Positions 43,856 through 53,210 are shown, numbered from the stretch's first letter. The stretch: DNA of 64,000 nucleotides from Thalassospira profundimaris (GCF_003326795.1 NZ_JPWI01000001.1:868001-932000), one strand, 5' to 3'. Numbers and translations are program-made. Notes: a model not told the origin generated them from the sequence alone.

Positions 43856-44953
43856 ATGTCTGCGCCCACCCCACGCCCCGGTATTCTTGATATTGCGCCT
43901 TACAAGGGCGGCAAATCCAGTGCTGACAGTGATCAGCGCGTGATCAAGCTGTCGTCTAACGAAGGTGCCCTTGGCCCAAGCCCCAAAGCAATGGAAGCCC
44001 TGCGCAACACGGCAAGCCGTCTGCATCGCTATCCGGATGGTGGCTGTGATCTGCTGCGTCATAAGCTGGCAGAGAAATACGGTCTTGAGTTTGACCAGCT
44101 CGTCTGTGGTGCGGGTTCTGATGAATTGCTGACCCTTCTGATCCGTGCCTATGCCGGTCCGGGTGATGAAGTATTGTATTCGCAGCACGGTTTCCTGATG
44201 TATCCGATTGCCGCCATGGGTGTTGGCGCAACGCCGGTAACGGCACCGGAAACCAACATGACCACCGATGTTGATGCCTTGCTGGCAGCGGTAACCGACA
44301 AGACCAAGATCGTGTTTGTTGCCAACCCGAACAACCCGACCGGAACCTATATCACCGATGCCGAGATGAAGCGTCTGCGTGACGGTCTTCGCGAAGACAT
44401 CGTTCTGGTGGTTGATGCGGCCTATGCCGAATTCATGACCGGTCAGGAAGATTACAGCGCGGGTGAAGAGCTTGTAAAAGCTGGCAATAACACCGTCATG
44501 ACCCGGACATTCTCCAAGATTTATGGTCTTGGTGGCATTCGCCTTGGCTGGTGCTATGCACCGCCGGCAATCGCCGATGTCCTTCAGCGTTTGCGCAACC
44601 CGTTCAACGTACCGCTTCCGACCCAGGAAGCCGGTGTCGCGGCGCTTGAGGACGATGATTTCGTTAATGAGTGCGTCCGTCACAACGCGGAAACGCTTGC
44701 GTGGTTCCGTGATGAAATCAATGCGATCAGCGGTCTTAAGGCCCATCCGAGCTACGGCAACTTCGTGATGATCGAATTCCCGACGGTTGAAGGCAAGGAT
44801 GCCGATGCCGCAAATGATTTCATGATGGCCCGTGGCGTGATCCCGCGCAAAATCGGTGCCTATGGTTTGTCGCAGATGCTTCGTGTCTCCATTGGCACGA
44901 AGGAAGAAATGGAAATCTGCCTTCAGACCATCAAAGACTTTGTGAACCAGTAA
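43856..44953 (+). CDS. hisC: Histidinol-phosphate (aromatic) aminotransferase
   Basis: 365 residues, PLP-dependent fold type I. Contains SSNEGALGPSP (about 33-43), CGAGSDELL, the NPNNPTGTY motif, DAAYAEF and the PLP-binding Lys in RTFSKIYGLGGIRLGW (Lys about 222). HisC also accepts aromatic acids, and position between chorismate mutase and tyrA suggests a role in phenylalanine/tyrosine synthesis as well as histidine. ATG 43856 with GGGAG upstream; the in-frame ATG at 43823 is less well placed. tyrA follows with one base between stop and start. Confidence 0.92.
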   Translation: MSAPTPRPGILDIAPYKGGKSSADSDQRVIKLSSNEGALGPSPKAMEALRNTASRLHRYPDGGCDLLRHKLAEKYGLEFDQLVCGAGSDELLTLLIRAYAGPGDEVLYSQHGFLMYPIAAMGVGATPVTAPETNMTTDVDALLAAVTDKTKIVFVANPNNPTGTYITDAEMKRLRDGLREDIVLVVDAAYAEFMTGQEDYSAGEELVKAGNNTVMTRTFSKIYGLGGIRLGWCYAPPAIADVLQRLRNPFNVPLPTQEAGVAALEDDDFVNECVRHNAETLAWFRDEINAISGLKAHPSYGNFVMIEFPTVEGKDADAANDFMMARGVIPRKIGAYGLSQMLRVSIGTKEEMEICLQTIKDFVNQ

Positions 44954-44954
44954 A

Positions 44955-45920
44955 ATGACCAAAACTGCATCCCAACCGTTGTTTGAAACTGTCGCTTTTA
45001 TCGGCATGGGCCTTATCGGCTCGTCCATGGCCCGTCGCATCAAGCGTGACGGCCTTGCCAACAAGATTACCTGTGCGGTTCGCTCTGAGGCGACCCGCGA
45101 CCGGGTTCTTGAACTTGGCATTGCCGACGAGGCCTATTGCGACATCAAGGACGCGGTTGGTGATGCGGATCTGGTGATGATCTGTGCGCCGGTTGGTGCC
45201 AACGAGACCATTGGCGCACAGCTTACCGGTGCATTGAAGAAGGGCGCGATTGTTTCTGATGTCGGGTCCGTCAAGCAATCAGTCATTCGTGACATCGCTC
45301 CGCATCTTGACGAGGGTGTCCATTTCGTTCCGGGACATCCCCTTGCAGGGACCGAGCATTCCGGTCCGGACTCGGGTTTTCCGGAGCTGTTCGAAGAACG
45401 TTGGTGCATCCTGACCCCGATCCCGGGAGAAAGTGACGCTGCCAAAGAAAAGGTCAAAGCCCTTTGGGAAGCATGTGGCATGTATGTCGAATGCATGGAT
45501 GCAGACCATCATGACCGCATTCTTGGCATTACGTCACATTTGCCGCACCTGATTGCCTATACCATTGTCGGGACTGCGACCGATCTTGAAGATGCCCTGC
45601 GTCAGGAAGTCATCAAGTTTTCGGCAACCGGTTTCCGTGACTTCACCCGTATTGCGGCATCCGATCCGACCATGTGGCGTGACGTGTTTCTGAACAACCG
45701 TGAAGCCGTTCTTGAAGTGCTTGGCCGTTTTCAGGAAGACCTGATGGCGTTGCAACGCGCCATTCGCTGGGGCGAAGGCGAGAAGCTGTTTGATCTGTTT
45801 ACCCGGACGCGCGAGATTCGCCGCGGGATCGTTGATGCCGGTCAGTATTTCACCAACTTCTCTGCCGAGGGCGAAAGCCGCCAAAGCGATGAGAAGGGCA
45901 AGAAAAAGACCACAGAATAA
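44955..45920 (+). CDS. tyrA: Prephenate/arogenate (cyclohexadienyl) dehydrogenase
   Basis: 321 residues. N-terminal Rossmann domain with GMGLIGSSMARRI (about 16-28), then GSVKQSVIRDI, the active-site HFVPGHPLAGTEHSGP (about 119-134) and the C-terminal helical dimerisation domain (SHLPHLIAYTIVG; GFRDFTRIAASDP). NAD(P)-dependent oxidative decarboxylation to tyrosine precursors. The C-terminal tail is Lys/Glu-rich. ATG 44955 is directly behind hisC. Confidence 0.94.
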   Translation: MTKTASQPLFETVAFIGMGLIGSSMARRIKRDGLANKITCAVRSEATRDRVLELGIADEAYCDIKDAVGDADLVMICAPVGANETIGAQLTGALKKGAIVSDVGSVKQSVIRDIAPHLDEGVHFVPGHPLAGTEHSGPDSGFPELFEERWCILTPIPGESDAAKEKVKALWEACGMYVECMDADHHDRILGITSHLPHLIAYTIVGTATDLEDALRQEVIKFSATGFRDFTRIAASDPTMWRDVFLNNREAVLEVLGRFQEDLMALQRAIRWGEGEKLFDLFTRTREIRRGIVDAGQYFTNFSAEGESRQSDEKGKKKTTE

Positions 45921-46006
45921 GATACCGACGGTCCGCGGCCCGCAGACTGTCATTCGGTTGGTGATGCGCCCCAAATAGCACCGCCTGCCGGTTAAAGGGG
46001 ATAGTC

Positions 46007-46888
46007 ATGTCTGCCACCAATCATCCGGCGTTCGGCCGGATCATGCCGTTTGTCTTTGTGTTTCTCTGGAGCACGGGATTTGTCGGTGCGAAATTCGGCC
46101 TTCCTTACGCCGACCCGTTTGTTTTCCTTTTCGTCCGATTTGCCATTGTCATTGTGCTGATGGTGCCGGTTGTCATGCTGATGAAGGCCAAATGGCCAAA
46201 ATCGCTGCGCGAGGCATCCCACATCGCAACCGCGGGCATGCTGGTGCACGGCATTTATCTTGGCGGTGTGTTCTGGGCAATTGATACCGGTTTGCCATCC
46301 GGCCTTGCGGCCCTGATTGTCGGGCTGCAGCCGGTTGTAACCGCATCGGTTGTCGGCAGTCTTCTGGGCGAACGGGTTTCAGCGCGCCAGTGGGGCGGTC
46401 TTGTTCTTGGTCTGATCGGTGTTGCACTTGTTCTGTTGCCCAAGATCGGCGACGGGATCGGCATTACGCCATTGGGCATCGGTCTTGCCGTTCTGGCCCT
46501 GTTCGGGATGACGGCGGGGACGCTTTATCAGAAGCGTTTCTGCACCGGCATGGATTTGATGAGTGGCACTGTCATCCAGTATATGGCTGCCGCCTCGTTC
46601 GTTGGTGTTGTTGCCCTGTTCAAGGATGATCTGACCGTTGAATGGAGCATGAATTTCATTCTGGCGATGGCATGGCTTGTGCTTGTTCTGTCGATTGGTG
46701 CGATCATGTTGCTGATGGTTCTGATCAAGCAGGGCGAAGCAACCCGGGTTGCCAGCATGTTTTATCTGGTGCCGCCAACCGCTGCTTTCTTTGCCTGGGT
46801 TCTGTTTGACGAGCATCTTGGCATGCTTGGCTTTACCGGGTTTGGAATTGCGGCACTTGGGGTGGCATTGGTGATCATGAAGCGCTAG
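46007..46888 (+). CDS. DMT-family transporter (EamA, 10 TM)
   Basis: 293 residues, two EamA domains with ten membrane spans (FLWSTGFVGAKFG near the N-terminus; GLPSGLAALIVGLQPVVTA; second-half GEATRVASMFYLVPPTAAF). This superfamily exports amino acids or other metabolites; the substrate cannot be read from sequence. First of two DMT transporters flanking a ChaC-like gene and, 86 bp behind tyrA, possibly in the same transcript. ATG 46007. Confidence 0.9.
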   Translation: MSATNHPAFGRIMPFVFVFLWSTGFVGAKFGLPYADPFVFLFVRFAIVIVLMVPVVMLMKAKWPKSLREASHIATAGMLVHGIYLGGVFWAIDTGLPSGLAALIVGLQPVVTASVVGSLLGERVSARQWGGLVLGLIGVALVLLPKIGDGIGITPLGIGLAVLALFGMTAGTLYQKRFCTGMDLMSGTVIQYMAAASFVGVVALFKDDLTVEWSMNFILAMAWLVLVLSIGAIMLLMVLIKQGEATRVASMFYLVPPTAAFFAWVLFDEHLGMLGFTGFGIAALGVALVIMKR

Positions 46889-46932
46889 TTTCACGTAACC
46901 CGAGAAACCACAAAGAAACGCGACCGGAGGAA

Positions 46933-47496
46933 ATGGTGAGCGACGCCACCGAAAAATGGGTGTTTGGATACGGATCATTGTTATGGCGACCGGGATTTGA
47001 CTTCACGGAACGCTCGCGCGCGCTTCTGCGCGGTTATCACCGGTCATTCTGTATTTATTCCCACCATTATCGTGGCACACCGGAAAATCCGGGGCTTGTT
47101 CTTGGGCTGAATTCCGGTGGGGAATGTGTGGGCAATGCATTTTGTATTGCGCCGGACAACTGGAATGCGGTGAAGGCCTATCTTGATGAGCGCGAGCTTG
47201 TCACCAACACCTATATTCCGGCCGATGTCGAAGTCGAACTCCAAGACGGTCGCACAGTGATTGCTCATACCTATGTAGCCGATCCGACCCATCAGCAATA
47301 TGCCGGGAACCTTCCGGTGCGTACAGCGGTCGAGATCATTGTTGCGGCACATGGAAGAGTTGGCCCCAACCTTGAATATCTGGAAAATACCGTGCTGCAT
47401 CTTGATGAAATGGGGATTGTTGATCCACCCCTGCATGACCTGATGGATCTTGTTCGCCGCGAATATGGCGAAATCAATATGGGTGCAGGTATCTGA
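46933..47496 (+). CDS. ChaC-like gamma-glutamylcyclotransferase
   Basis: 187 residues. The N-terminus WVFGYGSLLWRPGFDF has the YGSLLW substrate-binding loop of gamma-glutamylcyclotransferases, and ERSRALLRGYHRSFC, RGTPENPGLVLGL and the ChaC-type AAHGRVGPNLEYL follow. The catalytic Glu is expected in the YLDERELV segment. ChaC proteins cleave glutathione to 5-oxoproline and Cys-Gly. GGAGG lies just before ATG 46933; GTG 46936 could also serve. Its stop overlaps the next start (TGATG). Confidence 0.88.
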   Translation: MVSDATEKWVFGYGSLLWRPGFDFTERSRALLRGYHRSFCIYSHHYRGTPENPGLVLGLNSGGECVGNAFCIAPDNWNAVKAYLDERELVTNTYIPADVEVELQDGRTVIAHTYVADPTHQQYAGNLPVRTAVEIIVAAHGRVGPNLEYLENTVLHLDEMGIVDPPLHDLMDLVRREYGEINMGAGI

Positions 47497-48449
47497 TGGC
47501 ACAGGGTAATGCAACGACGGTAACAACCGGCTCGGCCGGTGACCAGACGCCGATGACAGTCGCCTATCTGATGCTGATCGCATGCGCAATGATGTGGGGG
47601 TCAAACCATGTTGTCGCGCGTGGCGTGAACGCAACAGTCCCGTTCGAGGCACTTTCATTCTGGCGCTGGGTGGTGGCGGCGGTCATGCTGTTTCCAGTGT
47701 GCTACAAATATCTTGGCCGTGACCTCAGACTGATGGCACAGCACAAGATGTCGATGTTCCTGATCGGCTTTACGGGCGTATTCCTGTTTTCGGTCGTGAT
47801 TTATCTGGCGGCCTATAATACGACGGCGGTTAATACCGGTCTTCTGAACGCGACAACACCGGTATGGGTGTTGCTGTTTGCATCGGTGCTGAGTGCAGAC
47901 AAACCCAAATTGGGGCAGTGGGTCGGTGTGCTTGTCGCCGGGGCCGGGACAGCAACCATTATTGCCAAGGGCGATCTGTCGGTTTTTGCGCGGATGGACT
48001 TTGTCTCGGGCGATGTCTTCGCAATGATTTCGGCCATGGTATGGGCGGCCTATTCGATGTTGCTCAAACGCGCCCCCAAGGGGGTGCATCCGCTCAGCCT
48101 TGTTTTCGTCTCTGCACTGATCGGTTTGTGTTTCCTGACCCCGCTTTATGTCTGGTCGCTTGTGGTCGATGGTGAACCGTTCTTTACCCATCTTGATCCG
48201 GCATGGCCTGACATGCTCAAGATCTTCTATATCGGTGCCGGTCCTGCATTCCTTGGCTATCTGTTCTGGAACAAGGGCGTTTCGGTTGTTGGCCCGGCCA
48301 ATGCCGGCGTGTTCCTGTATTTGATGCCGGTCTTTGCCAGCGTGCTTGCAATCATCTTCCTTGGTGAAGAATTGCATATGTATCATCTGGGCGGGATTGT
48401 TCTGATTGCCTTCGGTATCTGGCAGGCGACGCGCAAAAAGCGCACTTAG
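47496..48449 (+). CDS. DMT-family transporter (EamA, 10 TM)
   Basis: 317 residues, ten membrane spans in two EamA repeats (MLIACAMMWGSNHVVARG near the N-terminus; YNTTAVNTGLLNATTPVWV; second half FLGYLFWNKGVSVVGPANAG). Translationally coupled to the ChaC-like gene. The substrate is unknown; a link to glutathione breakdown products is only suggested by position. A strong terminator follows. Confidence 0.9.
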   Translation: MAQGNATTVTTGSAGDQTPMTVAYLMLIACAMMWGSNHVVARGVNATVPFEALSFWRWVVAAVMLFPVCYKYLGRDLRLMAQHKMSMFLIGFTGVFLFSVVIYLAAYNTTAVNTGLLNATTPVWVLLFASVLSADKPKLGQWVGVLVAGAGTATIIAKGDLSVFARMDFVSGDVFAMISAMVWAAYSMLLKRAPKGVHPLSLVFVSALIGLCFLTPLYVWSLVVDGEPFFTHLDPAWPDMLKIFYIGAGPAFLGYLFWNKGVSVVGPANAGVFLYLMPVFASVLAIIFLGEELHMYHLGGIVLIAFGIWQATRKKRT

Positions 48450-48470
48450 GAGCCTGTCATCTGAGTAATA

Positions 48471-48507
48471 AAAAGGCCGGGATGCTCAATGCATCACCGG
48501 CCTTTTT
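48471..48507. terminator. Bidirectional terminator
   Basis: AAAAGGCCGG plus GATGC pairs with GCATC plus CCGGCCTTTTT (one bulged A) around TCAAT. It separates the convergent EamA and plsC genes. Confidence 0.9.
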
Positions 48508-48542
48508 GAATTTTGATATCCGCTTTCTAAACAGAACAGCTG

Positions 48543-49361
48543 TCAGGAAACCTTGTCCGGATCAGCTTCTTTCTGAATGGCTGCTTGCTGTTCTGCTTCC
48601 TCGGCGGCGATATCGTCGGATGTCAGCATTGGCAGATTGAATTCCCGCTGTGCCTCGGTTTCAAGCTCGCGCGTGCGGGTGTCGATGCGGGTTTTGATTT
48701 CCTTCATGAAGGTCTTGCGATCAAGATCGGGCTCAATCGGTTTCATGAATTCCATCGTGACCAGACCGCCATACTTCATGAAGCTGTGACGCCCCCAGAA
48801 CATGCCGGAATTCAGTGCGACCGGAATGACCTTGGTTTCGGGGAAGGCTTTATAAAGGGCATAGATGCCCGGATGATAAGGGCGACTTGAACCGGGTGGG
48901 GTTCGCGTGCCTTCCGGGAAAATCACGACCTGACGGTTTTCTTTAAGTGCCTTCTCAGCCCCCTTGATCATGTCCTTAAGGGCTGAACCACCTGCCGAGC
49001 GATCAACGGCAATCTGACCTGAAAGGGTCAGAAACTGGCCGAAAACAGGAATTCGGGTCAGTTCTTTTTTCAGAATATAGGCCGGGTCCGTCACCACAGT
49101 ATGGAACGTCAGGGTTTCCCAAGCCGATTGATGCTTGGCGACCAGAATACAGGGCCCTTCCGGCAGATTTTCAAGCCCGGTGATGCGTTTGCGCATGCCA
49201 ACGGAATAGCGCAGCATGAACTGCACCAGTCGGCACCATGCATGGCCGACAAACTGGTTGGCTTTGCGCCCAAACAGCATCAGCGGAATCAGGCTGAGGC
49301 ATAAAATCGCGGTGCCGCCGAAAAACAACACGTTAAACAATAACGCGCGGAGGGTTCTCAT
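48543..49361 (-). CDS. plsC: 1-acyl-sn-glycerol-3-phosphate acyltransferase
   Basis: 272 residues. N-terminal membrane segment (about 6-28), then acyltransferase motif I KHQSAWET (about 78), motif II and motif III FPEGTRTPPG (about 149). Motif I reads H-x4-E rather than the common H-x4-D; Glu is seen in some alphaproteobacterial forms, as I recall. Makes phosphatidic acid at the inner membrane. The C-terminal 40 residues are charged and probably disordered. Last gene of the ftsE-ftsX-ydcF-plsC string. Confidence 0.92.
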   Translation of the reverse strand: MRTLRALLFNVLFFGGTAILCLSLIPLMLFGRKANQFVGHAWCRLVQFMLRYSVGMRKRITGLENLPEGPCILVAKHQSAWETLTFHTVVTDPAYILKKELTRIPVFGQFLTLSGQIAVDRSAGGSALKDMIKGAEKALKENRQVVIFPEGTRTPPGSSRPYHPGIYALYKAFPETKVIPVALNSGMFWGRHSFMKYGGLVTMEFMKPIEPDLDRKTFMKEIKTRIDTRTRELETEAQREFNLPMLTSDDIAAEEAEQQAAIQKEADPDKVS

Positions 49362-49462
49362 TCAGAAAAGTCCTTCATACGCCTTGGGCTTTAACCCACT
49401 CACATGATCTTGATATTTGCTGTTTTGTAACAGCTATATTGCAATTGGAAAATGCCGATTGT

Positions 49463-50182
49463 TCAACCGTTTTTGCCCGAAGCATTCGAAGCGGAGTATT
49501 CCTGCGGTCCGGGGGGATCACCTTCAAGGTTGCGCAAAGACGGCCGGTCACCATCAGGCAGCCAATGCAGTAACGAGTTCCTGAGGCTTGCAAACATGTA
49601 TTTGTTGAATTCACTGGCGATCAACGCTGTGCTGCCCGGGAAACGCCACCAGTTTTCAATTTTGACGTTATCGGGGAAGACCGGATGGGGGATGATATCC
49701 ACGTCCGGCATCAGGCTTCTGAATTCCAGAAGTGATCGTGGCATGTGATAGTTGGCGGTAACAATCCGAAGGCTTTTAAAGCCTTCCTCATAGACCCACA
49801 CAGCGGTTTCAATCGCATTTCCCCGCGTGTTTTCGGCGACATGCCCCAAAACCACACAGCAGGCAATCAGGCGCGGATCGGATTTGCCGACGGATAAAAG
49901 CTCGTCCACCTCGACCCCGCGATAGACCCCGGAAATGAACAGTTTTTCTGCCAGGCCATGGGTCAGTAACCGGCGTCCTTCCGAAAGGCGTTCACTGCCA
50001 CCGGTCAGAACGACAATTGCGTCGGTACGCTGATTTGGATTTTCAACAGAAACCGGGATCGAATTGACATACCAGACAAATCCTGCGGCCCAGACAAGCC
50101 CGCACAAGATCAGCGTCGAAAGCAAAAAGCGAAACCGTCGAAAACGGCGACGGTGCTGCACACTAAGCGGGGGCTTGCTCAT
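49463..50182 (-). CDS. YdcF/SanA/ElyC-type DUF218 membrane protein
   Basis: 239 residues. One N-terminal membrane anchor (about 20-42, FLLSTLILCGLVWAAGFVW) then a periplasmic DUF218 domain (about 55-200; DAIVVLTGGSERLSEGRRLL, the TANYHMPRSLLEF signature). Family members such as SanA and ElyC act in envelope integrity or lipid-carrier metabolism; the reaction is not established. ATG 50182 has GAGG 9 nt upstream. Placed between ftsX and plsC, fitting a cell-envelope role. Confidence 0.87.
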   Translation of the reverse strand: MSKPPLSVQHRRRFRRFRFLLSTLILCGLVWAAGFVWYVNSIPVSVENPNQRTDAIVVLTGGSERLSEGRRLLTHGLAEKLFISGVYRGVEVDELLSVGKSDPRLIACCVVLGHVAENTRGNAIETAVWVYEEGFKSLRIVTANYHMPRSLLEFRSLMPDVDIIPHPVFPDNVKIENWWRFPGSTALIASEFNKYMFASLRNSLLHWLPDGDRPSLRNLEGDPPGPQEYSASNASGKNG

Positions 50183-50300
50183 CAATGGGTGCCTCGGTAG
50201 CGATGCGCGGGCATGTATTCGGATCTCCTGAGATGGCCAAGGCCATGATCTCAAACAAGAAGCAGGTCAGTCACCGGACTATACGGAGCCTTGTGATCCG

Positions 50301-51203
50301 TTACAACATCCGGTGTAAAACACGCAAAACGGTGCGGGTTGCGGTGATCCCGGCGATCATCGCAACAATAAACGGAATGGCCACGATCAGGGCGATAAAG
50401 ATCGGGCTCAGGACAAGTGACGGGATTGGCCAGCCTGCACGCAATCCAAGCCAGGCAATCAATGCAGAAACAGGAAGCGCTATCAACAAGCCGATCAGCG
50501 CACCGAAAAATGCCAGTCGCTGATTGTGGCGACCGAACTGTTTGGCGATATAGCTATCCTGGGCTCCGATCAGATGCAGCAATTCGATGATGCGATGATG
50601 GATCGAAAGGCCCGAACGGGTCGCAAATACAACCGAAAGCATGGTCGCGCCAAACAGCACCACGATCAGAAGCGACAGGGCCAGTTCGACCGAAAAGGCG
50701 ACGTCGGCAATTCTTTCGATCCATATGCGGTGATCATCAAGCACAGCTTCAGGCGCGATTTCCCCCAAACGCATTTCAAGCGCATCGTAGTTGAAACCGG
50801 TTTCCGGAGTGATTTCGATAATACGCGGAATGGGAAGTTCGCTCACCACTTCATCGGGGCCAAGCCATGGTTCAAGGAGGGCCGCCATGGTGTCGGGGCT
50901 CAGCTCCTCGATCCGGGCAATGCCTGGAAGGTTGGAAACATCGTCGATGATGGCATCAACAGTTTTCTGAAGCGCTTCTTCGCGTTCTTCCGGTGTCCGG
51001 TTTGCAAGTTCGGTCGGGGGAACCTGAATGGACAGGCTGCCTTCGATCTGGCCGGACCATTGACCGACACTGTCATGCAGGGCTGCCAGGCCCACAATCG
51101 AAAAGGTCAGCAGCGCAACCATCAAAGCGACGATGCTCGGCAAAAAGCGCGAGGAAGAGTCGCTTTCAAGTGGAAGATGCGATGGGGGTGCGCGAAATGC
51201 CAT
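50301..51203 (-). CDS. ftsX: Cell division protein FtsX
   Basis: 300 residues with four membrane spans: TM1 about 23-45, a periplasmic domain (about 46-170), then three spans (about 173-195, 225-248, 265-290). The segment FGATMLSVVFATRSGLSIH and IELLHLIGAQDSYIAKQF are typical FtsX signatures. With FtsE it forms an ABC-like complex that activates peptidoglycan hydrolases at the division site. ATG 51203 lies 48 bp after the ftsE stop. Confidence 0.93.
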   Translation of the reverse strand: MAFRAPPSHLPLESDSSSRFLPSIVALMVALLTFSIVGLAALHDSVGQWSGQIEGSLSIQVPPTELANRTPEEREEALQKTVDAIIDDVSNLPGIARIEELSPDTMAALLEPWLGPDEVVSELPIPRIIEITPETGFNYDALEMRLGEIAPEAVLDDHRIWIERIADVAFSVELALSLLIVVLFGATMLSVVFATRSGLSIHHRIIELLHLIGAQDSYIAKQFGRHNQRLAFFGALIGLLIALPVSALIAWLGLRAGWPIPSLVLSPIFIALIVAIPFIVAMIAGITATRTVLRVLHRML

Positions 51204-51251
51204 GATCGTGGTTTGGTCCTGTTGATCTGGTTGATCTTGTCGTGATGGTGG

Positions 51252-51929
51252 TCAGCCGCTATGCGTTACGTCATGCAGTGTACCGCCTTCGAGCAACCAT
51301 TGCGTATGACCGAAACGTCTGACCAGTTGGCGGTTATGGGTGGCGATCAGGACGGTGGTGCCCAGTTTGTTGAGTTCTTCAAACAGATACAGCAAACGCA
51401 TGGCGATTCGGTCATCAACGTTCCCGGTCGGTTCATCGGCCAGAAGCAATGCCGGACGACCGATGACCGCGCGCGCAATCGCCACACGCTGTTGCTGGCC
51501 GCCCGAAAGACGCGATGGCTGTGCATTGATGTGGTCACCAAGCCCGACCCATTCGAGAAGCTCGGTGACATTCTTGCGGATTTGCAAATCCTCGACCCCG
51601 GCAACTCGCAACGGCAAGGCAACGTTTTCGAATGTCGTCAGGTGATTGATCAGGCGGAAATCCTGAAAGACCACGCCGATCTTGCGGCGAATCGCAGGAA
51701 GGTCTTCACGCGGGATGCGGATATTGTCGCGTCCGAAAATATTGATTTCACCCCGGGTCTGCCGAAGGGCAAGATATAAAAGGCGCATCAGTGTCGATTT
51801 GCCTGCACCGGATGCGCCGGTCAGGAAATGGAAACTGCCGCGACCCAAAGAAAAATTCAGGTCGCGCAAAATTTCCGGTCCGGATTCGTATCGGACCCCG
51901 ACATTCCTGAAACTGACAACCTCGGTCAA
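51252..51929 (-). CDS. ftsE: Cell division ATP-binding protein FtsE
   Basis: 225 residues. Walker A GASGAGKST (about 38-46), Q-loop VVFQDFRL, signature [15 protein letters not shown] and Walker B LLLADEPTGNVD. Partner of FtsX. The start is TTG 51929, with GGAG about 9 nt upstream; an ATG slightly upstream is out of frame. The CtrA-type box at 52155-52169 lies about 225 bp upstream. Confidence 0.94.
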   Translation of the reverse strand: MTEVVSFRNVGVRYESGPEILRDLNFSLGRGSFHFLTGASGAGKSTLMRLLYLALRQTRGEINIFGRDNIRIPREDLPAIRRKIGVVFQDFRLINHLTTFENVALPLRVAGVEDLQIRKNVTELLEWVGLGDHINAQPSRLSGGQQQRVAIARAVIGRPALLLADEPTGNVDDRIAMRLLYLFEELNKLGTTVLIATHNRQLVRRFGHTQWLLEGGTLHDVTHSG

Positions 51930-52154
51930 AATCGGTGCTCCATATGGCAGAATGACGGTCTACCTTGGCCTGTGCCATGGCATTTGATCAAGGGTTTCTC
52001 TAGGTTCTGACAAGCGCGAAATGCCAATCGGACCTGACAATATCGAAAATGACTGATCCGGTTTACCCGGTTTTCTCATGATTTCGGATGCCATGTTCAC
52101 CGCCGTTACGCAACGATTAGACACCCAAATCCGGGCAGCTTCTGTTATCTGTAC

Positions 52155-52169
52155 TTAACAGTCTGTTAA
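52155..52169. promoter_or_regulatory. CtrA-type box between ftsE and the zinc-ribbon gene
   Basis: TTAACAGTCTGTTAA is a perfect palindrome around T and fits the TTAA-N7-TTAA consensus of the cell-cycle regulator CtrA. It lies in the 358-bp divergent region 51930-52287, 118 bp before the zinc-ribbon gene start. The rest of the region shows no gene. Confidence 0.45.
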
Positions 52170-52287
52170 ATCGCGGCTATTTACATATAGTGTAAGTCAC
52201 CGCTGACGTGCTTGGGGGATCGTCAGTTGCGTACGTCTTGTTGCCCCCCATGTTTGATGCCGCTGTCATCGAAATGCCAGGTTTGCA

Positions 52288-53118
52288 ATGATCATTACTT
52301 GCCCAGAGTGTTCAAAGAAATACTCAGTTAAGACAGAAGCAATCGGTCCCAAGGGCCGAACCGTGCGCTGTAAAAGCTGCGGCAACAGCTGGCATCAGGA
52401 CCCCCCGGGGGCAAAGAAGCCTGCTCCCCAGGCTGCGAGCGCGCCGGAAAATGATCTTCCGCCACCCTTCAATCAGGAAGGCGCACTCGGTGCTGATTTC
52501 AATGCTGATCAGATGGGAAGTGGTCAGGTTGATCCGGGCTTTGAAAATGCTGACAGAATTCCTGATCCGCCCCCCATTCCCCAGCAACTGATTCGGAACA
52601 ATCCCAAGCCGGAACCGAAAAAGAAGAAGGGTATTATTGGCTGGATCATCTTCCTGTTGCTGATCGGTGGGATCGGCGCGGGTGGTTATTTTGCCAAGGA
52701 CTACGTCATCAATATGTGGCCGCCGATAGCCAAGGTCTATGACATGATCGGCCTTGATGTGCCGCATGTGGGCGAAGGACTTGATATTCGCGAATTGCCG
52801 CCGACCCGTGAAGATGAAGACGGGATTGATGTTCTTGTCGTCCGCGCCGAGATCGTCAATATCGCAGAAGAACCGCGTCCGTTACCGTATCTTTTGATCG
52901 AACTTCTTGATCCGCTGGACCGTGTGGTACAGCGCAAAAAGGTTCCGCTGATCTATGACGAGACAAAGGTGACGGCCGGGGCCGAGATGCCGATGGAACA
53001 GCAAATGCTGCCCGTTGGCGAAAGCATGACGGTCGAAACCAAAATCCGTCGTCCGAACCCGACGGCCACCCGATTGCAGGTCACCTTCCTTGATCCGCGT
53101 GAAGCGGTCGAACCGTAA
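52288..53118 (+). CDS. MJ0042-family zinc-ribbon membrane protein (DUF3426)
   Basis: 276 residues. N-terminal zinc ribbon with CPEC (residues 5-8) and CKSC (28-31), the MJ0042 form. A proline-rich disordered linker follows (about 38-105), then one membrane span (about 113-132, IGWIIFLLLIGGIGAGGYF) and a C-terminal periplasmic domain of DUF3426 type. Function unknown; in alphaproteobacteria it commonly neighbours ftsEX, as here, on the opposite strand. ATG 52288. Confidence 0.88.
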   Translation: MIITCPECSKKYSVKTEAIGPKGRTVRCKSCGNSWHQDPPGAKKPAPQAASAPENDLPPPFNQEGALGADFNADQMGSGQVDPGFENADRIPDPPPIPQQLIRNNPKPEPKKKKGIIGWIIFLLLIGGIGAGGYFAKDYVINMWPPIAKVYDMIGLDVPHVGEGLDIRELPPTREDEDGIDVLVVRAEIVNIAEEPRPLPYLLIELLDPLDRVVQRKKVPLIYDETKVTAGAEMPMEQQMLPVGESMTVETKIRRPNPTATRLQVTFLDPREAVEP

Positions 53119-53140
53119 GGACAGCGACCCGTTAAAATGA

Positions 53141-53170
53141 AAAAAGGCAGCGTTTCATCGCTGCCTTTTT
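53141..53170. terminator. Bidirectional terminator
   Basis: AAAAAGGCAGCG (53141-53152) pairs perfectly with CGCTGCCTTTTT (53159-53170) around TTTCAT. It separates the convergent zinc-ribbon and TIGR02302 genes. Confidence 0.93.
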
Positions 53171-53210
53171 TGTGCGAAATCGATTGTCCTCGAAGACCGG
53201 GTTTCGGGAA

